Positions 47,969-61,241 of a DNA stretch of 64,000 bases are shown here, piece after piece. Where the stretch lies: positions 3,970,501-4,034,500 of the forward strand of contig OZ018412.1 in NCBI GenBank assembly GCA_963969595.1, given 5' to 3'. The translations under genes were made by a program, and so were the position numbers. The number at the start of each line of letters is the position of its first letter. The first letter of the stretch is position 1. Source of the stretch: Neckera pumila. Lineage: Eukaryota > Streptophyta > Bryopsida > Hypnales > Neckeraceae. The notes below the pieces were generated by a model. The model was not told the origin of the DNA and made no database searches. It saw only the letters and a program-made list of their open reading frames with translations.

Positions 47969-48639
47969 TTAGCGGTTGGCGCTTGCTATGCTACACATTC
48001 ATCATTAGAATTTTATTAGAATTTTTATATATTAGATAAAATGCAGCACAAAAATTTCAATAAATCTTCAAATAAAATTACTAAAATCTTTGTATAATTT
48101 TGTTTATAAGTAAGCATATATTGAAATGTACAATAGAAGTTTATTGAATGATGAGTGAAATTTATGCAATGGTGAATATTGTAAAAGACACACATTTATT
48201 GTAGTGCATTCAAAAGTTGACTCAATTGTTACGAACAATGGCAACCCAAAAACTTGGTGAATTGAAAAGAAAAACTTGTAAATTTCAAAAACCTCATGAA
48301 CAACTTAATTGTTGTGAAATCCAAAATGGCTTCAATTGAATAAATTTCTCAAATCATTTGGTAGTAGCAATAGAATTTTGAAATCATAAAAGCTGTAAAA
48401 GTGATATTACAGAGGTGACTGCAAACTACTACTCTATTTTTGTAATATAACATTGTGTGAAAATATTATTTTTATGTATGCCTGATTTTCAATATTCTTA
48501 CAAAATATTAAAATTGATTATTTCAAAGACTTATTGAAATCATTATCATGCATTCTATTCAAATATATCAAACTTTTACAAATATGTGATACAATGAATG
48601 CGTAGCATAGCAAGCATGAGCCCCTATTATTAATGGTAG
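47969..48639. other. AT-rich spacer, no gene
   Basis: No gene was recognised. The phrase GCTATGCTACACATTCATC near 47990 and GCGTAGCATAGCAAGC near 48600 face each other as an inverted pair. They may mark a further MITE-like unit of about 630 bp. Confidence 0.4.
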
Positions 48640-49164
48640 CATTTGTGATATTATAGAGGGAGTTATGATTTTAGTAGTATGATTTGCTTGTTAAATAATC
48701 TCATAGTTAGGATTGGTGATTTTCAATTATATCTTTGAGATATTAACAATTTCATCTTTTCTTCTGTCTTGTACCTACTGTTATGTAACAATTTTTACAA
48801 AATGAAAACTAAATTGTTTTGGTTTGTAATTTTCCAAATTTTGAGTTCAATTCTTCAACATAAAATATTATTAGTGCAAAAATTTTAAGTTAAAAAGGTT
48901 CAAAATCTTCTAATCTAATCGCATATTGGGTGTAATAAAACAAGTTTTATTCAATTTCAAAGCAAATATCTTGCAATCTTTATTGTCAAAAGTTTTGAAA
49001 TTTCTTCAACACATTCTTATACTACGTACTAGTTTAGTCTAAGATCTATTGGTTAGGTATGAAAAAAATAATTGTTAAACTTATTTGCTCTTTACAATAG
49101 AAATGCCGATTTTAAGTGTGTTCTTTTTTTTATGAAAAAACAGCTTTGGGAATATAGGGGTTAA
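48640..49164. mobile_element. worn TTAACCCCTAAA-type MITE, right part
   Basis: Ends TTTGGGAATATAGGGGTTAA. The interior (TTGCTTGTTAAATAATCTCATAG, CTTGTACCTACTG) aligns with 47510-47968. The left end is not visible. Confidence 0.55.
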
Positions 49165-50014
49165 ATAATTTGAAGAATGGTTATAATTTTATGAGCCACA
49201 TGCAGGTGTGATTCTCAGTACTTGCCACAAGCCTTCACAGCACTGGCTTAGTCTAATAGGCTCGAACTTATTAGAATTGGTGAAATTTTGCCCCCAAAAA
49301 AACACTGCTGAAATTCCTTGGTCGTTGTGTGGAATGGTTGATGTGTAGCTGAGTTTCATGGCAAAAACCGTGCAATTTATTGATGCTTGCGTAGGTTTTG
49401 TTCAAGATCAATTTTTGAATTAAGCTGAAATAGTGTTACAGTCTTCAAGATTTTGCACTGATGTCCACGATGATGTTCTCATGGCCATCATAAAACTACA
49501 ATGTCTAGAGTCTTTCCATTCCCATTGTTCAAGAATGCTCATTACTTTGAGACATATGTCATAACCTTATTAGTCCCAACTTTGAAAAGGACAAAAAAAA
49601 ACACTCCAAGCTTGATTTCCAACCTAAGGTTGGAAAAAACGCACCCCATAGGTTGGGTATTGGGCGTTTCTACCTTAACAACTGGTGTTTCTACCTTAAG
49701 TGCTCACTTAAGTCCACATTTTGGATGATGGACAAATACTTCAAAAGTGTGTTTTGTCCAAATAGTTTTCCATTCATTCAATCATAATGCTTGGATTTAA
49801 TTTCATTTATTTGGAGATCCTCAGATTGAAGAAAGTTTGATGAAATTAAAGTCAATCTCTTGTATGAAAAATTGCAAATTACGTCACAAATGCATCCATC
49901 ACTTTTCTATTTATTAATTTTTCATCCATTTGCTGCAAAACACCACCCCATATTTATGTGTCTAAACTCTGACGAGTTGTTTCATTGATTTTCAATGTTG
50001 TGAAGCAAGGCTTA
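49165..50014. other. spacer with a dispersed repeat
   Basis: No gene. The part at about 49520-49700 (ATAGGTTGGGTATTGG, GTTTCTACCTTA) is a diverged copy of about 53280-53500. A hairpin, CCAACCTAAGGTTGG, is at about 49620. Confidence 0.5.
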
Positions 50015-50280
50015 TCAGGTAACTACATCTAAACTTGTACGCTTTCTAAAATTGCATACTATGGATTTTTGCCTAAAATGTACTCCCACTATTCATAAGA
50101 CTTTATGATTGCTTTTAGGTACATTTATATTCAGCACTTTGAAAAGTAGATAATTTTTTTTTAGTGTCCAAAACATGCATTCTAAGAGAATTTAGAATCC
50201 TGTTTTGACTACCAACAAGACCCCACAATTTTTTTTTCAATATAATAGTGGAAACCATGCTGAATTTAATTGTACAATTT
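50015..50280 (+). repeat. old partial third copy of the large repeat (left part)
   Basis: GTAACTACATCTAAACTTG..TTTTTGCCTAAA joins directly to ACTCCCACTATTCATAAGAC..AATATAATAGTGGAAACCATG. These correspond to 8511-8570 and 9303-9490 of copy A, without the MITE that separates them there. It is an empty site for that MITE and shows the unit is older than the A/B duplication. Confidence 0.7.
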
Positions 50281-52018
50281 TAGGTGTAGCTACTTTAGCT
50301 ATTTAATCACTCACACTCTTTCCTTACAGAGCTTGAATAATCATGTAAGGACGGGTTGGTCTCTGCGGAAATCATCCTTTTTGATACTGTATGCATCATC
50401 TACTTTGAAAAAATCAAAAGCACTCATTCGAGGACAAGATACTGTACAAGGTCTCTCCTTTTTGCACAAAATTCCAAGGATGAACAATCACACTTCTATC
50501 CTACATGCAAAGATTTTTTGTCATTCATTGGACACTAAGTGTCTGCAGCAGCGTTACAGAGTTAAGTTATATTGTCTGTAGGATATACTCCGTAATGCAT
50601 TGTAACTTTTGCAGTGTGATAGATCATCAAACCCTACAGTATCTGTCAAAAGTAATAACTTACTGACCATTGGATTCCTGGAAGCTTCAAACAAGCCTCC
50701 GAAGTCACACTGACGTCAATGGGTCCCCAAAAGTTTCTGATCAGTCATTCACTTGGTCAAATGGGGCCCAAGTAAGTTATGTTCAAAGAAAATTGTGCCA
50801 AAAGGTCAAGTTGGTGGTAACTGATGCTACAACCTTACCGCTTACAAGTGAACCCACTTGTCCATCATATAAGGTAGGAGGCTCAGAAATGGATCATTTA
50901 AGGGCTGATCCTCCTTTTTCATGTATTTCCTTGGACGGGAATATTTTTGGCTCATTTTTCAGACGAAGGGAAATTGATGAGGAATCTAACCCAAGTAGTT
51001 TCATATTTTTTAGAGCATTTTTGAATTACTTATGAATTTTCAAACAAGTTGGGTCATAGGTGGGGTTGAGTTTTTTATTTATTTTCTTTTTGACATATTC
51101 TCCGGAGGTTGCTTGGATGATAGCAAATACAACCTCTAGGAAGGCTACTGAATGTTATGACCGGCCCCATAATTAGCTTTGAAATGGACAGGAGTGGTCC
51201 TTAATTCCCTAAAGTGGATGCGCCTTAGTCAACCTCAATTGTAACTTTCAATATAACTAGTTTTGATTTAAATTAAGAAAATGAAGCTTGACAAGTTTTG
51301 TTTCTATTCCATTTTGAAATTTTGAAAAAAAGTCAAAAATTAAAAGATTTACTGCAATTAAAAGCTCCACGTGTTAAACCCAAGTAACACAATATGATGT
51401 GTTTTTCATTCATATATTTTTTTTCAATGTGTTTTATAATTATATTATAAAATTATGTTTCTCAATTTAGAATTTAGGATAAAAATTATAGATTATTGTA
51501 ATGAACATTATAATTGATGTAGTTTGATTTCCACCCTTAGCTTTAAAAAATCACAATAGTTTCACAATCACATCATAAAAAATTATTGAAAAAAACAACA
51601 TATATAGAAAGTCCATTTTTTGACTAGCAAGAATTATAAATTCTTTATGCATCTATTAAATAAACGGATAAACTAATTTGACTTCAAAGTCTTTGTTGTA
51701 ATTGTTTTGGTTGTAAAAATAAAATAACCAATTGAAATTTTTTCATACTAATCTTCATTGCTATTTATATCTCTTGAAAAAATCTCAAATTAGTTGGACT
51801 GTTATTGCTATTTTTACTTATTAATGTTCAATTTTTGCAACAAAAATGATAATAATTACAATTTTCCATGAAATAAGTTGAAATTTCTCATAGTAGTATT
51901 AAATTCTGAATTTCAAGTAATAAAATATAAGATTTTTGTTTGAATACAATTTAAAAAGCTACATTTAACTTAGAGAGGAAGTTTGACCATTTCACAATGC
52001 ATCAAGTCCTTTAGGGGT
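50281..52018. other. AT-rich region, no recognised gene
   Basis: The open frame at 50670-51035 (121 codons) has somewhat higher GC content and phrases such as CPSYKVGGSEMDHLRADPPF, but I recognise no family. The rest is AT-rich. Confidence 0.4.
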
Positions 52019-52300
52019 TAAATTGACCTCTATAGTCATTGAATGGATCAAAGAAAAAATATATTATTTATTGCAAGAGCCAATCATTCTCCTTGCTTTC
52101 CCTATGTCTCTTTGCATATTGTAAATGAATGGTTTATAGAAGAGCTAAGGTCATAAACATGTGCCTAAAATACAACTTGTTTGGAAATTCATAAATAATT
52201 CAATAATGCTTCAAAAAAATATGATACCACTTTGTATTTTATTCCGCATCTATTTTTATTTGTCTAAGAAATGAGCTAAAAATATTTGCATTGAAGGGAA
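52006..52300 (+). repeat. old partial third copy of the large repeat (right part)
   Basis: TTTAGGGGTTAAATTGACCTC..TATTGCAAGAGCCAATC and the following 200 bases correspond to 13275-13560 of copy A. The lectin-kinase pseudogene that lies between the matching blocks in copy A is absent here. Confidence 0.65.
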
Positions 52301-53747
52301 TACATGAAAAAGGTAGACCAACCTTTAGATGACCAATTTTCGAGCCCACTACCTTACGATGATCTCAATTGAGCCTATTTTCAATATAGATGGTTGTCAC
52401 TTATTATTCATTGTATATTATATAGACAAGCAAGTTGTTTTTCAATAAATGGTGTTGCTCATCATGGTCCAAGTCCATATCGTCAACTTCAAAATTCAAA
52501 TGATTACAAGGGTGGTTGCAAGAAAGAATGTTTGTCTTTGTTCCATTTTGACTAACACTTAAGTACTATGAGCTTTTGGAAACATATTTTTAAAAATAAA
52601 ATAAAATAAAGATAAACAACATATCCTTAAAATTTCAAATCTAAGAAAATCTAGGTCAAAAGTTATTTACAAAAAAAAGAGCTGAAATTTTGAAGAAAAT
52701 ACCCCCTTGACATTTCCATTTGTAAAAAATAGGGAAAATGATTTAAAAAAAAAAAAAAATTGACCATTTGAGAGGACTTCATGGGAAAGACAATCAAGAC
52801 ATTTTACAAAAAAAATTGATCTTGAAACAATCTTCAATGTTCAAAAATGTACGTGCAGGGAGCTCTATTTGTACAAAATGTGGAGGACTTAGAATAATAT
52901 ATTTTTAGGCGCCCCTTGTGCACAAAATGCCCGGCTATTGTAGAAATAATGTACCAAAATTTCAGCTCTTGATCATTAATTTTGGGCACTCCTTTTTCCT
53001 AAAGAAATTCAAATATTCAAAACGTCGCTAATTAATTAAAATGAATTTTTTAATATAAAATGATTTTAAAATTTAAAAAAAAAATATAGAATATAGTTAC
53101 ACTTAAGACAACCATCTCCAATAAAAATTTCAAATGTCAATTCTATCTATGAGATATTAACATTTTCAAATTCCAAAGTGAGTTTTGAATGATCCAAGTG
53201 TGTTTTGCATTGGCCTAAAGTGTGTTACTATGAATTTTGGAAGGCAAAAAGTACTCCGGATCCATCGCCAATGTCTAAACTCTTCCAAGAGTTTTTTTAG
53301 TCATTTTTCTACTCATTATTTCTTACTTTTTTTTGTCTCACAACTTGGGATATGTGTCATGAACTTCTTAGTTCTAATCTTGAAGAGGAAAAAAAAACAT
53401 TCTAAGCTTCAAAAAAACTAATGCAGCCTTGGCCAAAAATAATTGCATCTATAGGTTGGATATAGGTTATTTGGTTGAGAATAGGGTTTCTACCTTAGTA
53501 TTGAAGGTGACTCGTAGTACAAAAAATACTGAAAGGCTGAAAATAAAAAATGCAACAAATAGTACAAATGTTTCTTGCAATCATCCTTTAGATTCTTAAA
53601 CATCACAATTTGGAAGTTTGAAACACGCCCACAACTTGTTGCTTGAATACTTGCATTGAAGACCATTATAAAGAAGACCAAGATCTTATCTATAGTGGAG
53701 ACGAATGAGATCTCACAACTGTTCAAGAATTTTTGTTAAACATTCAC
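52301..53747. other. AT-rich region with repeat fragments
   Basis: No gene is recognised. About 53280-53500 pairs with the repeat at 49520-49700. At 53551-53583, AATAGTACAAATGTTTCTTGCA is an isolated end of the TGCAAGAAACAC MITE family. Confidence 0.5.
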
Positions 53748-54572
53748 TTAACCCCTAACTGCCTGAGCGACCAAATATGGTCGCTCCAAAATTTCAGGCT
53801 TGTTTGGGCATAGGCAGTTAAATTGCTTTGACCTGTTAAAATTTTTTTACGGGCAGTATTGAAGGTTAACTATTGGAAACTTTTATTTTTCACTAAAAAA
53901 GGTAAATATTTGATTTTTGAGAGGTCCTCAAAGGCATATATGTATCATTAGTGGAAGAGTAAAGCTTGCAAATTGTACTTGATTTCCTAGTTTTGAACAA
54001 AGCTTGCCAATTTCACTTGATTTGAGATCTAAAAAGTTGTACTTATCCATTTGCTTTGAAAATGGTTCAAATGGGAAGAGTAAAGTGTTTTCATGATTTT
54101 CACCATTGAAAATTTAAACATGTAAGTGTTAATTTGAAGTTATTTAAAATTTCTATTTATCAAATAAAATTGCATTTCAACAACTACAAGGTCGATTGTG
54201 TAATGAGTTTGATAGCTCTTTATTTGACTTTAAGTTTTTTAGAAGTGCATTTTAGTGTGCTAACGCAATTTCAAATTGTTCATGTCACATTCAACCTCAA
54301 AAAACTCTTATATGCAAATTCTCTCAAACATTGTAGGGAGGGGCAGCATACTAAAAATAGGATACTTACATTTCTCTTGTTATAATCTCACAACCCCTAT
54401 GCAATTTTACACTCAAAATTGGTAAGCACACTAATAAACAAGTTCTCTAAACATCTATACAGTTAGATTTTGAAAAACAAACAATTTGCTTCATTAGAGA
54501 TAACTATTTAAGCTCATGCTCTTTTTTCAAAGAAAAAACACACTTAGAAAGGCTTAGGCACTTAAGGGTTAA
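53748..54572. mobile_element. TTAACCCCTAAA-type MITE
   Basis: Begins TTAACCCCTAACTGCCTGAG and ends GCTTAGGCACTTAAGGGTTAA. Just inside the left end, GCGACCAAATATGGTCGC is an 18 bp hairpin, followed by a return of the end sequence (GGGCATAGGCAGTTAA), so the left terminus itself folds back. 825 bp, no coding capacity. Confidence 0.75.
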
Positions 54573-55036
54573 ACACAACAATTTCATAGTGGAAACATGG
54601 CATGCACTTCCAACATTATGATTTATGGCCATTTTAATACCTAAACTTTTGTGCATGCTAATTTTTTGGGTAAGTTATTTGCAATTCAAGTAGGTACTAT
54701 TTTATTTTAGGATTTTGATGAGTGGACTTCCCTGCAATTGCAATTAATGTTTAGCAAAATATTGCAAACTGTTTTGAAGTATAGAATGCCTGATTCACAT
54801 AAAATTCAGTAGCATTCAATCTGGAGTCCTCATCCACAAATTTCATCCACATATTATTAATATAAGCTTCAAGAGCGAGACAGTGGCAATACATTTTTGG
54901 TGCACTCCATTTTTTTGGTTAATTCTAGGACGAAACATACAAACAACAAGTATTTAAAAAGATAGATGGTTTGCCAAAACCCAAAGAATCCATTGAATAA
55001 TATACCAATGAAATCTAACCATTTGTCATCAATAAC
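54573..55036. other. AT-rich spacer, no gene
   Basis: No reading frame or RNA gene was recognised. Confidence 0.5.
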
Positions 55037-55690
55037 TTATTTTGAGTTTTCTATAGAGAAGAGAAGCTCTTTATATACACATGGGATTGTAGGAGGTAGA
55101 ACAACCTATGTGGGATATGTGATTTAGAATTTGTAGTTTCTCAACCGCTCATAGTTAAATTTAAAGTAGGAACTGTGTTAAAACAAGAATTCTAGACCTC
55201 GTTTAGGCATAGTAGGATGACATTTTGCAAACATCCTTGAATTAAGAAAAAATTGGTAAGTCAAGTTAAGTTTCATCTCCAAAATTCAATTTGAGATTTC
55301 AATCTTCCACTCAAAAGTTCTGGACAAATTTTAGAGAAGATGTTTGAAAATGTCAAACAAAAATCCTTTCCAACCCCTCTATGAAATTTGTCCATAACTT
55401 TTGAGTGAAAGATTGAAATCTCAAATAGATATTTGTAAATGAAACTTAACTTGATTTACCAATTTTTGTTAGCTCAAAGTCTTTTGAAAAAAGTTATTTT
55501 ACTATGCCTAAATGAGGTCTGAAATTCTACTTCAAACACCACTCCTACTTTAATTTGACTTAACTATAAGTGGTTGAGAAACTACAAAGTCAAATTTACT
55601 TATCCGACATGGGTTGTTCTACCTCCTACCAACCTATGTGTACATAAAGAGCTTGTCTCCTCTACCCCAAATTCAAAAATAAAATAACTT
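55037..55690. repeat. long inverted repeat (foldback), arms about 300 bp
   Basis: The left arm contains, in order, AGAAGCTCTTTATATACACA, GTAGGAGGTAGAACAACC, TAGACCTCGTTTAGGCATAG and GAGATTTCAATCTTCCACTC. The right arm contains their reverse complements in the opposite order, ending TGTACATAAAGAGCTT. The loop is about 55340-55377. A transcript would fold into a long imperfect hairpin. It may be a foldback transposon or hairpin-siRNA source. Confidence 0.85.
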
Positions 55691-56324
55691 CAAAGCTTAC
55701 TGAGTTAGTGACAAATTCATTGATAGCAGTTAATTTTTTGCTCAATGTTTTATAGTTGTAGTTTAAACTCTGAAGTTTAGATTTATACTATGATGAAATT
55801 GGAAATACTTTAGCGTTGAACTTGCTAATTGAGTATATTCCACGGATGAAATGATGTGATATATTCCACATCATTCTATCATGGAGGAGGCAGTAGTCAC
55901 GAAGACTACTAAATGTAATGCAACTGAATGTTATGCGGTTTGATGAATATGAAGTGAAGTTGTAATTAAAATGAAGAACTTTGTCCATTTGCCGTGTGCA
56001 ATATAGAGTAGTTTGCAGTTTGTTATGTATTGAGAGTTATGTTTAATATAAGAATGTGTTTTTTTTGCTAACATTTGAAATTGTTGGTGTATGTCTCATA
56101 CTGAGGATGTTCCTTTCGAGTGTCAAGGGAATATGCAAAAGAGTTTAAGACTTCAATGAGGTTTGAAACACTTCCATATCTCACCCATTTGTATCTACCA
56201 ATCCCAACCACTCACATTGAAATGAAGCTAGTATGTGTAATAACAATTATGTTAATTTTTCATGGTATTTTGTCAAAGTGTGCACTTTTTAAAAAGACCC
56301 ACTGAAAATGTCCCATCATTCACT
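55691..56324. other. spacer before repeat copy B, no gene
   Basis: Open frames at 55788-55988 and 56120-56305 have no recognised motif. Confidence 0.45.
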
Positions 56325-58709
56325 AAATTCTTGGTGAATGGTAAAACTAGTACATCCCTATATTGGTAAATGGATCATTCAATGCATGTCATTTGTGGCC
56401 TCACTCACTTATTGAATTATAGATACATTCAATGTTTAGTTGCCAACATAGGAGCCTTTTAAAAATTCCATGAGTTCTGTTTGATCTCGAAAGGGACTTG
56501 GAAAAATCAAATTGAAAAGTTTCTGTATTGTCATATATGATCTGTATAGTGGCCTACCAAAAAGATAAGTGATGGCAGTTTGGAAAATCAGTTTTCTTTG
56601 CATAATGTAAAATAAAATTGACATTTTTTGTTTTGCATAATCAACTTTGATATTTTATGCAATCCCAATCTATCATACCAAATTTCAGTTTTGAAAAACT
56701 AAAACTCCTTTTTTGGTGAATTTTTAAATTAATTTTCATGGTTTTACATGAAAATTCATTGAAGAACATTGGTGATGAATTTTTTTAATACAGTTGCAAA
56801 GATATGCAGGAAACCTCCATACATACATCTTTTTGTCAACAAGCATCTCCAAAAAAATTCAAAATTCCCTCTAAAAAGATTTCCGTTTTGGCAAAATTTT
56901 GCCCTTAGTTGGAAAATAATTAACTCTTTACTGAAATTAGATTTTTTGCATTTTCCCTTCTTGCTATAACTACCTTGGTAGCTGAGAGCGTAATGGTACA
57001 ATTTGTTTGCAAAAACCTAATTTCAATAAAGAGATATTTCTCTTCAAAGCTGAAGGTGAAACTTCAACAATAGATGTACAAATATTTCAACAATAGATGT
57101 GGTGAAGGTGAAATCACATATCTTTGTGGTAGGCCACTGTACATCTATTGTAACTTACCTTGATTGGCTATCCCATGAGAAAGGCCTCAAAAATTCAAAT
57201 TTTCTAATTATTGAAGGACTTGTGAGGACTTGCTACTTGGTAGTTACTTTATTCTTTGAAGACATTTTTCCCCATAGGCATTGGCCTAAAATATCATCCT
57301 TTAGGCCATAATAATTATGTTTTAAAACATTTTTTCAAATTTTTTCCCTCTCATATTTTGTTTTCACAACACAACAATCCATCATTTGCATTGTAGGAAA
57401 AGGACATTTTTGAAATGTGATGAATTTATTGATGTTTTTGGATGCTTTATTCTTTTCAAAAGAGATCATACTAATGCAAGGTCTATAATTTCTTTATAAA
57501 GTAGATTCACATTCTAATTATTGGTATATCTGCTAGTTTACGACTCTAGCATTTATATCATAATGAAATTAAAGAAGAGCGGGCTAGAAGTTACCAAAAT
57601 ACACTAGTATAATGCTAAGAGCTCAATTACAGAAGATAAAAGCTTTGTGGTAATCATGTTGATTGGACTCTATATTTGTGTCATTTATGAAAGTTAATTA
57701 CTGACAAGCGTTATAGTGACAAACAAACTTGAGTGCTAATTTGAGACATTTTCATTCAAACAACCATACCATAATCATCAATGGATAAAGTCCAAAAGTA
57801 AATATTTGAAACATACTATAACATACTATACATTATAGAAGAAATTGAAGGAAAAATTAGTTGTGATTTGAAAGAAAATTAATTTCAAAGTTAGCCATGT
57901 TTAAAACTCGGTTTTGTGCACTATGATTTGGAATTACTTTATGTTTTGTCAATTTTCTTTTAGAACTCCAAAAAACTTTTTGTGCCTTTATATGTTTGTA
58001 TACACCATTTTAGATTGTTGTACACAAAAATGAAGGCAATTGACATTTATACAATTTAAATTATTAACAAAATTGACAAATATGCAAATGATGTGGATTC
58101 TCACAATATTTGAATTTCTTTTGGAATTGAGAGCGTGGGTTGCATTCTTAAATGGCAATCTTAATTTGTCCTTGGTAAAAACATTTGGCAAATTTGTTGA
58201 GCAAATTTTTGGTTATTTATTAACCATCATGGAGAGAGGTTATGGACCACTATTACATCCTTAGTTGATGTTCTTGCATTTGAAATATTTGTTAAATAGG
58301 ACAATGCCTTCATCTTATATTTTACAATAGAATAATCCATTTCTAGGTTCAATTTTTTTGTACAAAGACTAGAGTTCATGATGCATATAATTGATCCAAT
58401 AAATCTAACAAAATTATATTATCATTGTCAATAATTCAATATCATAAAAAAACTATCAATTTTACGAAGGTTAGAGTCATTTTCGGCAAGTTTCAACTTT
58501 CTAATAATGCAAACTCTGTGATAAAAATGTGGATCGGACTCTATGCTGGCCGTTTCAATTTTGAAATTCAGAGCAAGATTTTTGTGTCATTCATGAAAGG
58601 TTAATTACTGTTAAGCGCTACATATCTCTCATTCACATGTATGCTAAGGTAACTATACCTAAAATCGCACAATTCCTAAAAGTGCATAGTGGGTATTCTT
58701 GCCTAAAGG

Positions 58710-59434
58710 GTGAATGCAAGAAACACCTGTACTATTTGTTGCGTTTTCACAATATTCATGCTTTTTTTTTGGAATAATTTAAAATTAGAAAAATAATTTT
58801 TAATTTAAAAAAAAAATATGGCTAATGTATATACTTTTAAGATGAAGAAACCCAAGGAAGGAAAAGCATAGAAAAATTCTCTAAGTGGGAGAACTAGAAA
58901 AGTGCCAAATCTCAAGAAAATAAATACTTTGACGCTTTAATTAGTTAAAAATAGGAAAATAAATAAAATAACAATTGAACATTTGTAATAACTCTATGGA
59001 GATGGTCATTCACCAAAAGAACCACCAAAATAATATTTTATATATTCTAAAATGTAAGAAGAAAGAAGCTCTATATGTGGACTTCCACACAATACAAAAT
59101 TAACTATTTTTAGAATTCCTTCTTTGTATAGCTACAAGTCAACTAGAAGACCATTTCCTCCAACTTTCAGCTCTAAATTCAATTTTTTGGATACTAAATA
59201 GTACTACGCACTAAAAATCTCCAAATTGGAATTTGTGACATAAAATTGGGGGCTAATTTTTACAGTAAAATATTTTTGAAAATTGCCAAAAAATTAGGCA
59301 AGGTGTATAGTTGTCATGAGCACCTTTCCTATAAATCTTAAGTCATTTGAATTCAATACGCAAAATTTATGCCTAAAAAACAAATCAACATGCAGGGTGT
59401 GACGCAAAATAGTACAAGTGTTTCTTGCATTCAC
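58710..59434. mobile_element. MITE, TGCAAGAAACAC family, copy in repeat B
   Basis: Counterpart of 8572-9303 with the same inverted ends; present before the duplication. Confidence 0.8.
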
Positions 59435-59725
59435 TCCCACTATTCATATGACTCTATGATTGCTTTTGGTACACCTATTCTCAACACTTTGGAAATTTGT
59501 AGTTTATTCAAACGGTGTCCAAAAAATGCATTCTAAGAGAATCTAGAATCCCCTTTTGACTACCAATGGGACCCCAAAAAAAATAATTCAATATAATAGT
59601 AAAAACCATGGTGAATCAAGCTGAATTGCTGAACTGTGCAATTTAAAGTGGAGGTGTGCATTTATCGATGAGTTTGTCTTTCTTTGACGAGGTTTCATTT
59701 CTTATTTGTTACACGACTACCTAAC

Positions 59726-59853
59726 AGCAGCCCCACTGCAACACGCTGAAGTGACTCTCTAAACGTTTTGCACCGTTGATCTTCTAAGATCATTTAAAAT
59801 CAATGGTGCAAATCATTTCAAGTGTCGCTTCAGCATGTTGCTGTGGGGCTGCT
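59726..59853. mobile_element. short hairpin MITE (AGCAGCCCCAC ends), copy in repeat B
   Basis: Counterpart of 9597-9725, 128 bp, with a few substitutions and a one-base length difference. Confidence 0.75.
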
Positions 59854-60220
59854 CTAAACCTCCAATGCAATGCATAGCAATCTAAGTTACTTTCAGTTGG
59901 GCCTGCTGGTTCTGACGTCAGCCCTGGAGTCCTTGCTGCGGCACGTTGACAAATCAGTTCCATCTAGCTTAGAAGTATATAATCTTGTCTCTCCGTGGTT
60001 TCTAAATCTCCGGTGCCTGTTGAATTCATTCTCCGTGGTGATTCAGTTAATTACTCGGTACCTCCATTGGAATGTGCACCTGTAAAGATGTACATGTCAA
60101 TTCATGTCTTCTCTGGAAAAATACCGGATTACTCTCTACTACTAGCTACAGTTGGTTCTAGAAAAAACGGGTCTTTGACGTGTTCATCACTGATCGAATT
60201 CATAACTGGATTATTTGCGC

Positions 60221-61241
60221 TCAGTGACCAGAATAAACCCAATGTGATGAAGAGATCGTGGCGATGGACGCTTGGATGTTGGCATGCTCGTCAATCCAAG
60301 CATCGGAGGCCGGTAGGCAGAGTAGATGGTATGATCCTTGCCCAGCATGCATGCAGTGAAGGAGCCGCCGTTGACAAGATAAGTGCAATTGACTTGCGTG
60401 CCGCCACAAAGATTGTACGAACATATATGTCGAGTTCACGCTGCTAACGTCGACCCCGATATGGTTGTTGCTAGAGTCATTATATTCGGGGTTTCGATAG
60501 GTGTCAAACTCTACGGCAAAGAACTGAGGGTTGGTATCCGCTTTCATTAGGCATAACCATCCGCCCCCGTCCACGTCCCCAACGACCCTGCTGTTGTTCC
60601 TACTGAATGTAAAAGCCATTCCATCACCATGAAGGAATCGATCTTCATCACGGTTGCAGTCTAAACGTGTGATGGAGAATGTGAAGCTGGTGGTACACTG
60701 GGAACTTTTGCCACTTTATGCCGGACCTAAAGGGGGGCCTAATGTGCATCTCTGCTTCGGGCTGAGGTTTGGAAGACCACAAGAACCTGAGTTCCGCGCA
60801 CTTTTAGCGTCAATTGAGGCCTAATGCGTACAAAAATGGGCCAAAAGGGGGAGCAAAAGTTTCGCACCCCCTACCTCGGATTTGTAAAAAATGGGCCAAA
60901 AGGGGGGCTAACTCTTCACGAGTTAGCCCAGCATAAAGTCTACAAGGTTCCCAGTGCGTAAAAGAAGCCACTGCACCAGATGCACCATCCTTTATCCTCA
61001 CCCTGGCTTCGTAGTACAACCTCGTGCAACTGTCAATTCCCAGCGAGTATCCCCCCATGTTCAAAAGAAATGAGTTTTTGACTCCAAAATATTGAACGTC
61101 GTCCACCATTGAGAATTTGTCTAGGTGAGCTGAAGTGGAAGTATCTGAATTTGGTGTTTTCAGCTTCCGCAGTAATATAACTTCCATGGATGATGCTCAC
61201 AGGATTAGGAGAGCAGTTGTCTGGTGATCAAACAACCCCAT
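60221..61241 (-). pseudogene. L-type lectin receptor kinase pseudogene with internal deletion, copy B
   Basis: Counterpart of 10096-10853. It shares the same loss of the kinase part and the same 4 bp gain near 60423. It does not share copy A's frameshift in the N-terminal lectin part. Instead it has its own one-base gain near 61124 (CTAGGTGAGC against CTGGTGAGC), a small deletion near 61200 and a 262 bp MITE inside the lectin codons. The start codon corresponds to 61241-61239. Non-functional. Confidence 0.9.
60696..60957. mobile_element. 262 bp MITE inserted in pseudogene B
   Basis: Absent from copy A, where GCTGGTGGTA is followed directly by AAAGAAGCC. It begins CACTGGGAAC and ends GTTCCCAGTG, a perfect 10 bp inverted repeat that continues imperfectly (ACTTTATGC in both arms). 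GTA stands at the left edge and again one base beyond the right edge, so a 3 bp target duplication is likely. CACTG ends and a 3 bp duplication would suit the CACTA (CMC) superfamily, but the assignment is tentative. The interior has several GGGCCAAAAGGGGG motifs. Confidence 0.9.

Noticed and set aside
50670..51035. 121-codon frame of moderate GC content
   Set aside because: No homology recognised, no splice context, surrounded by repeats; not enough to call a gene.
58040..58264. 74-codon frame ending GYLLTIMERGYGPLLHP in repeat B
   Set aside because: In copy A the equivalent frame is shifted near 7999, and no family is recognised; probably chance or a very old fragment.
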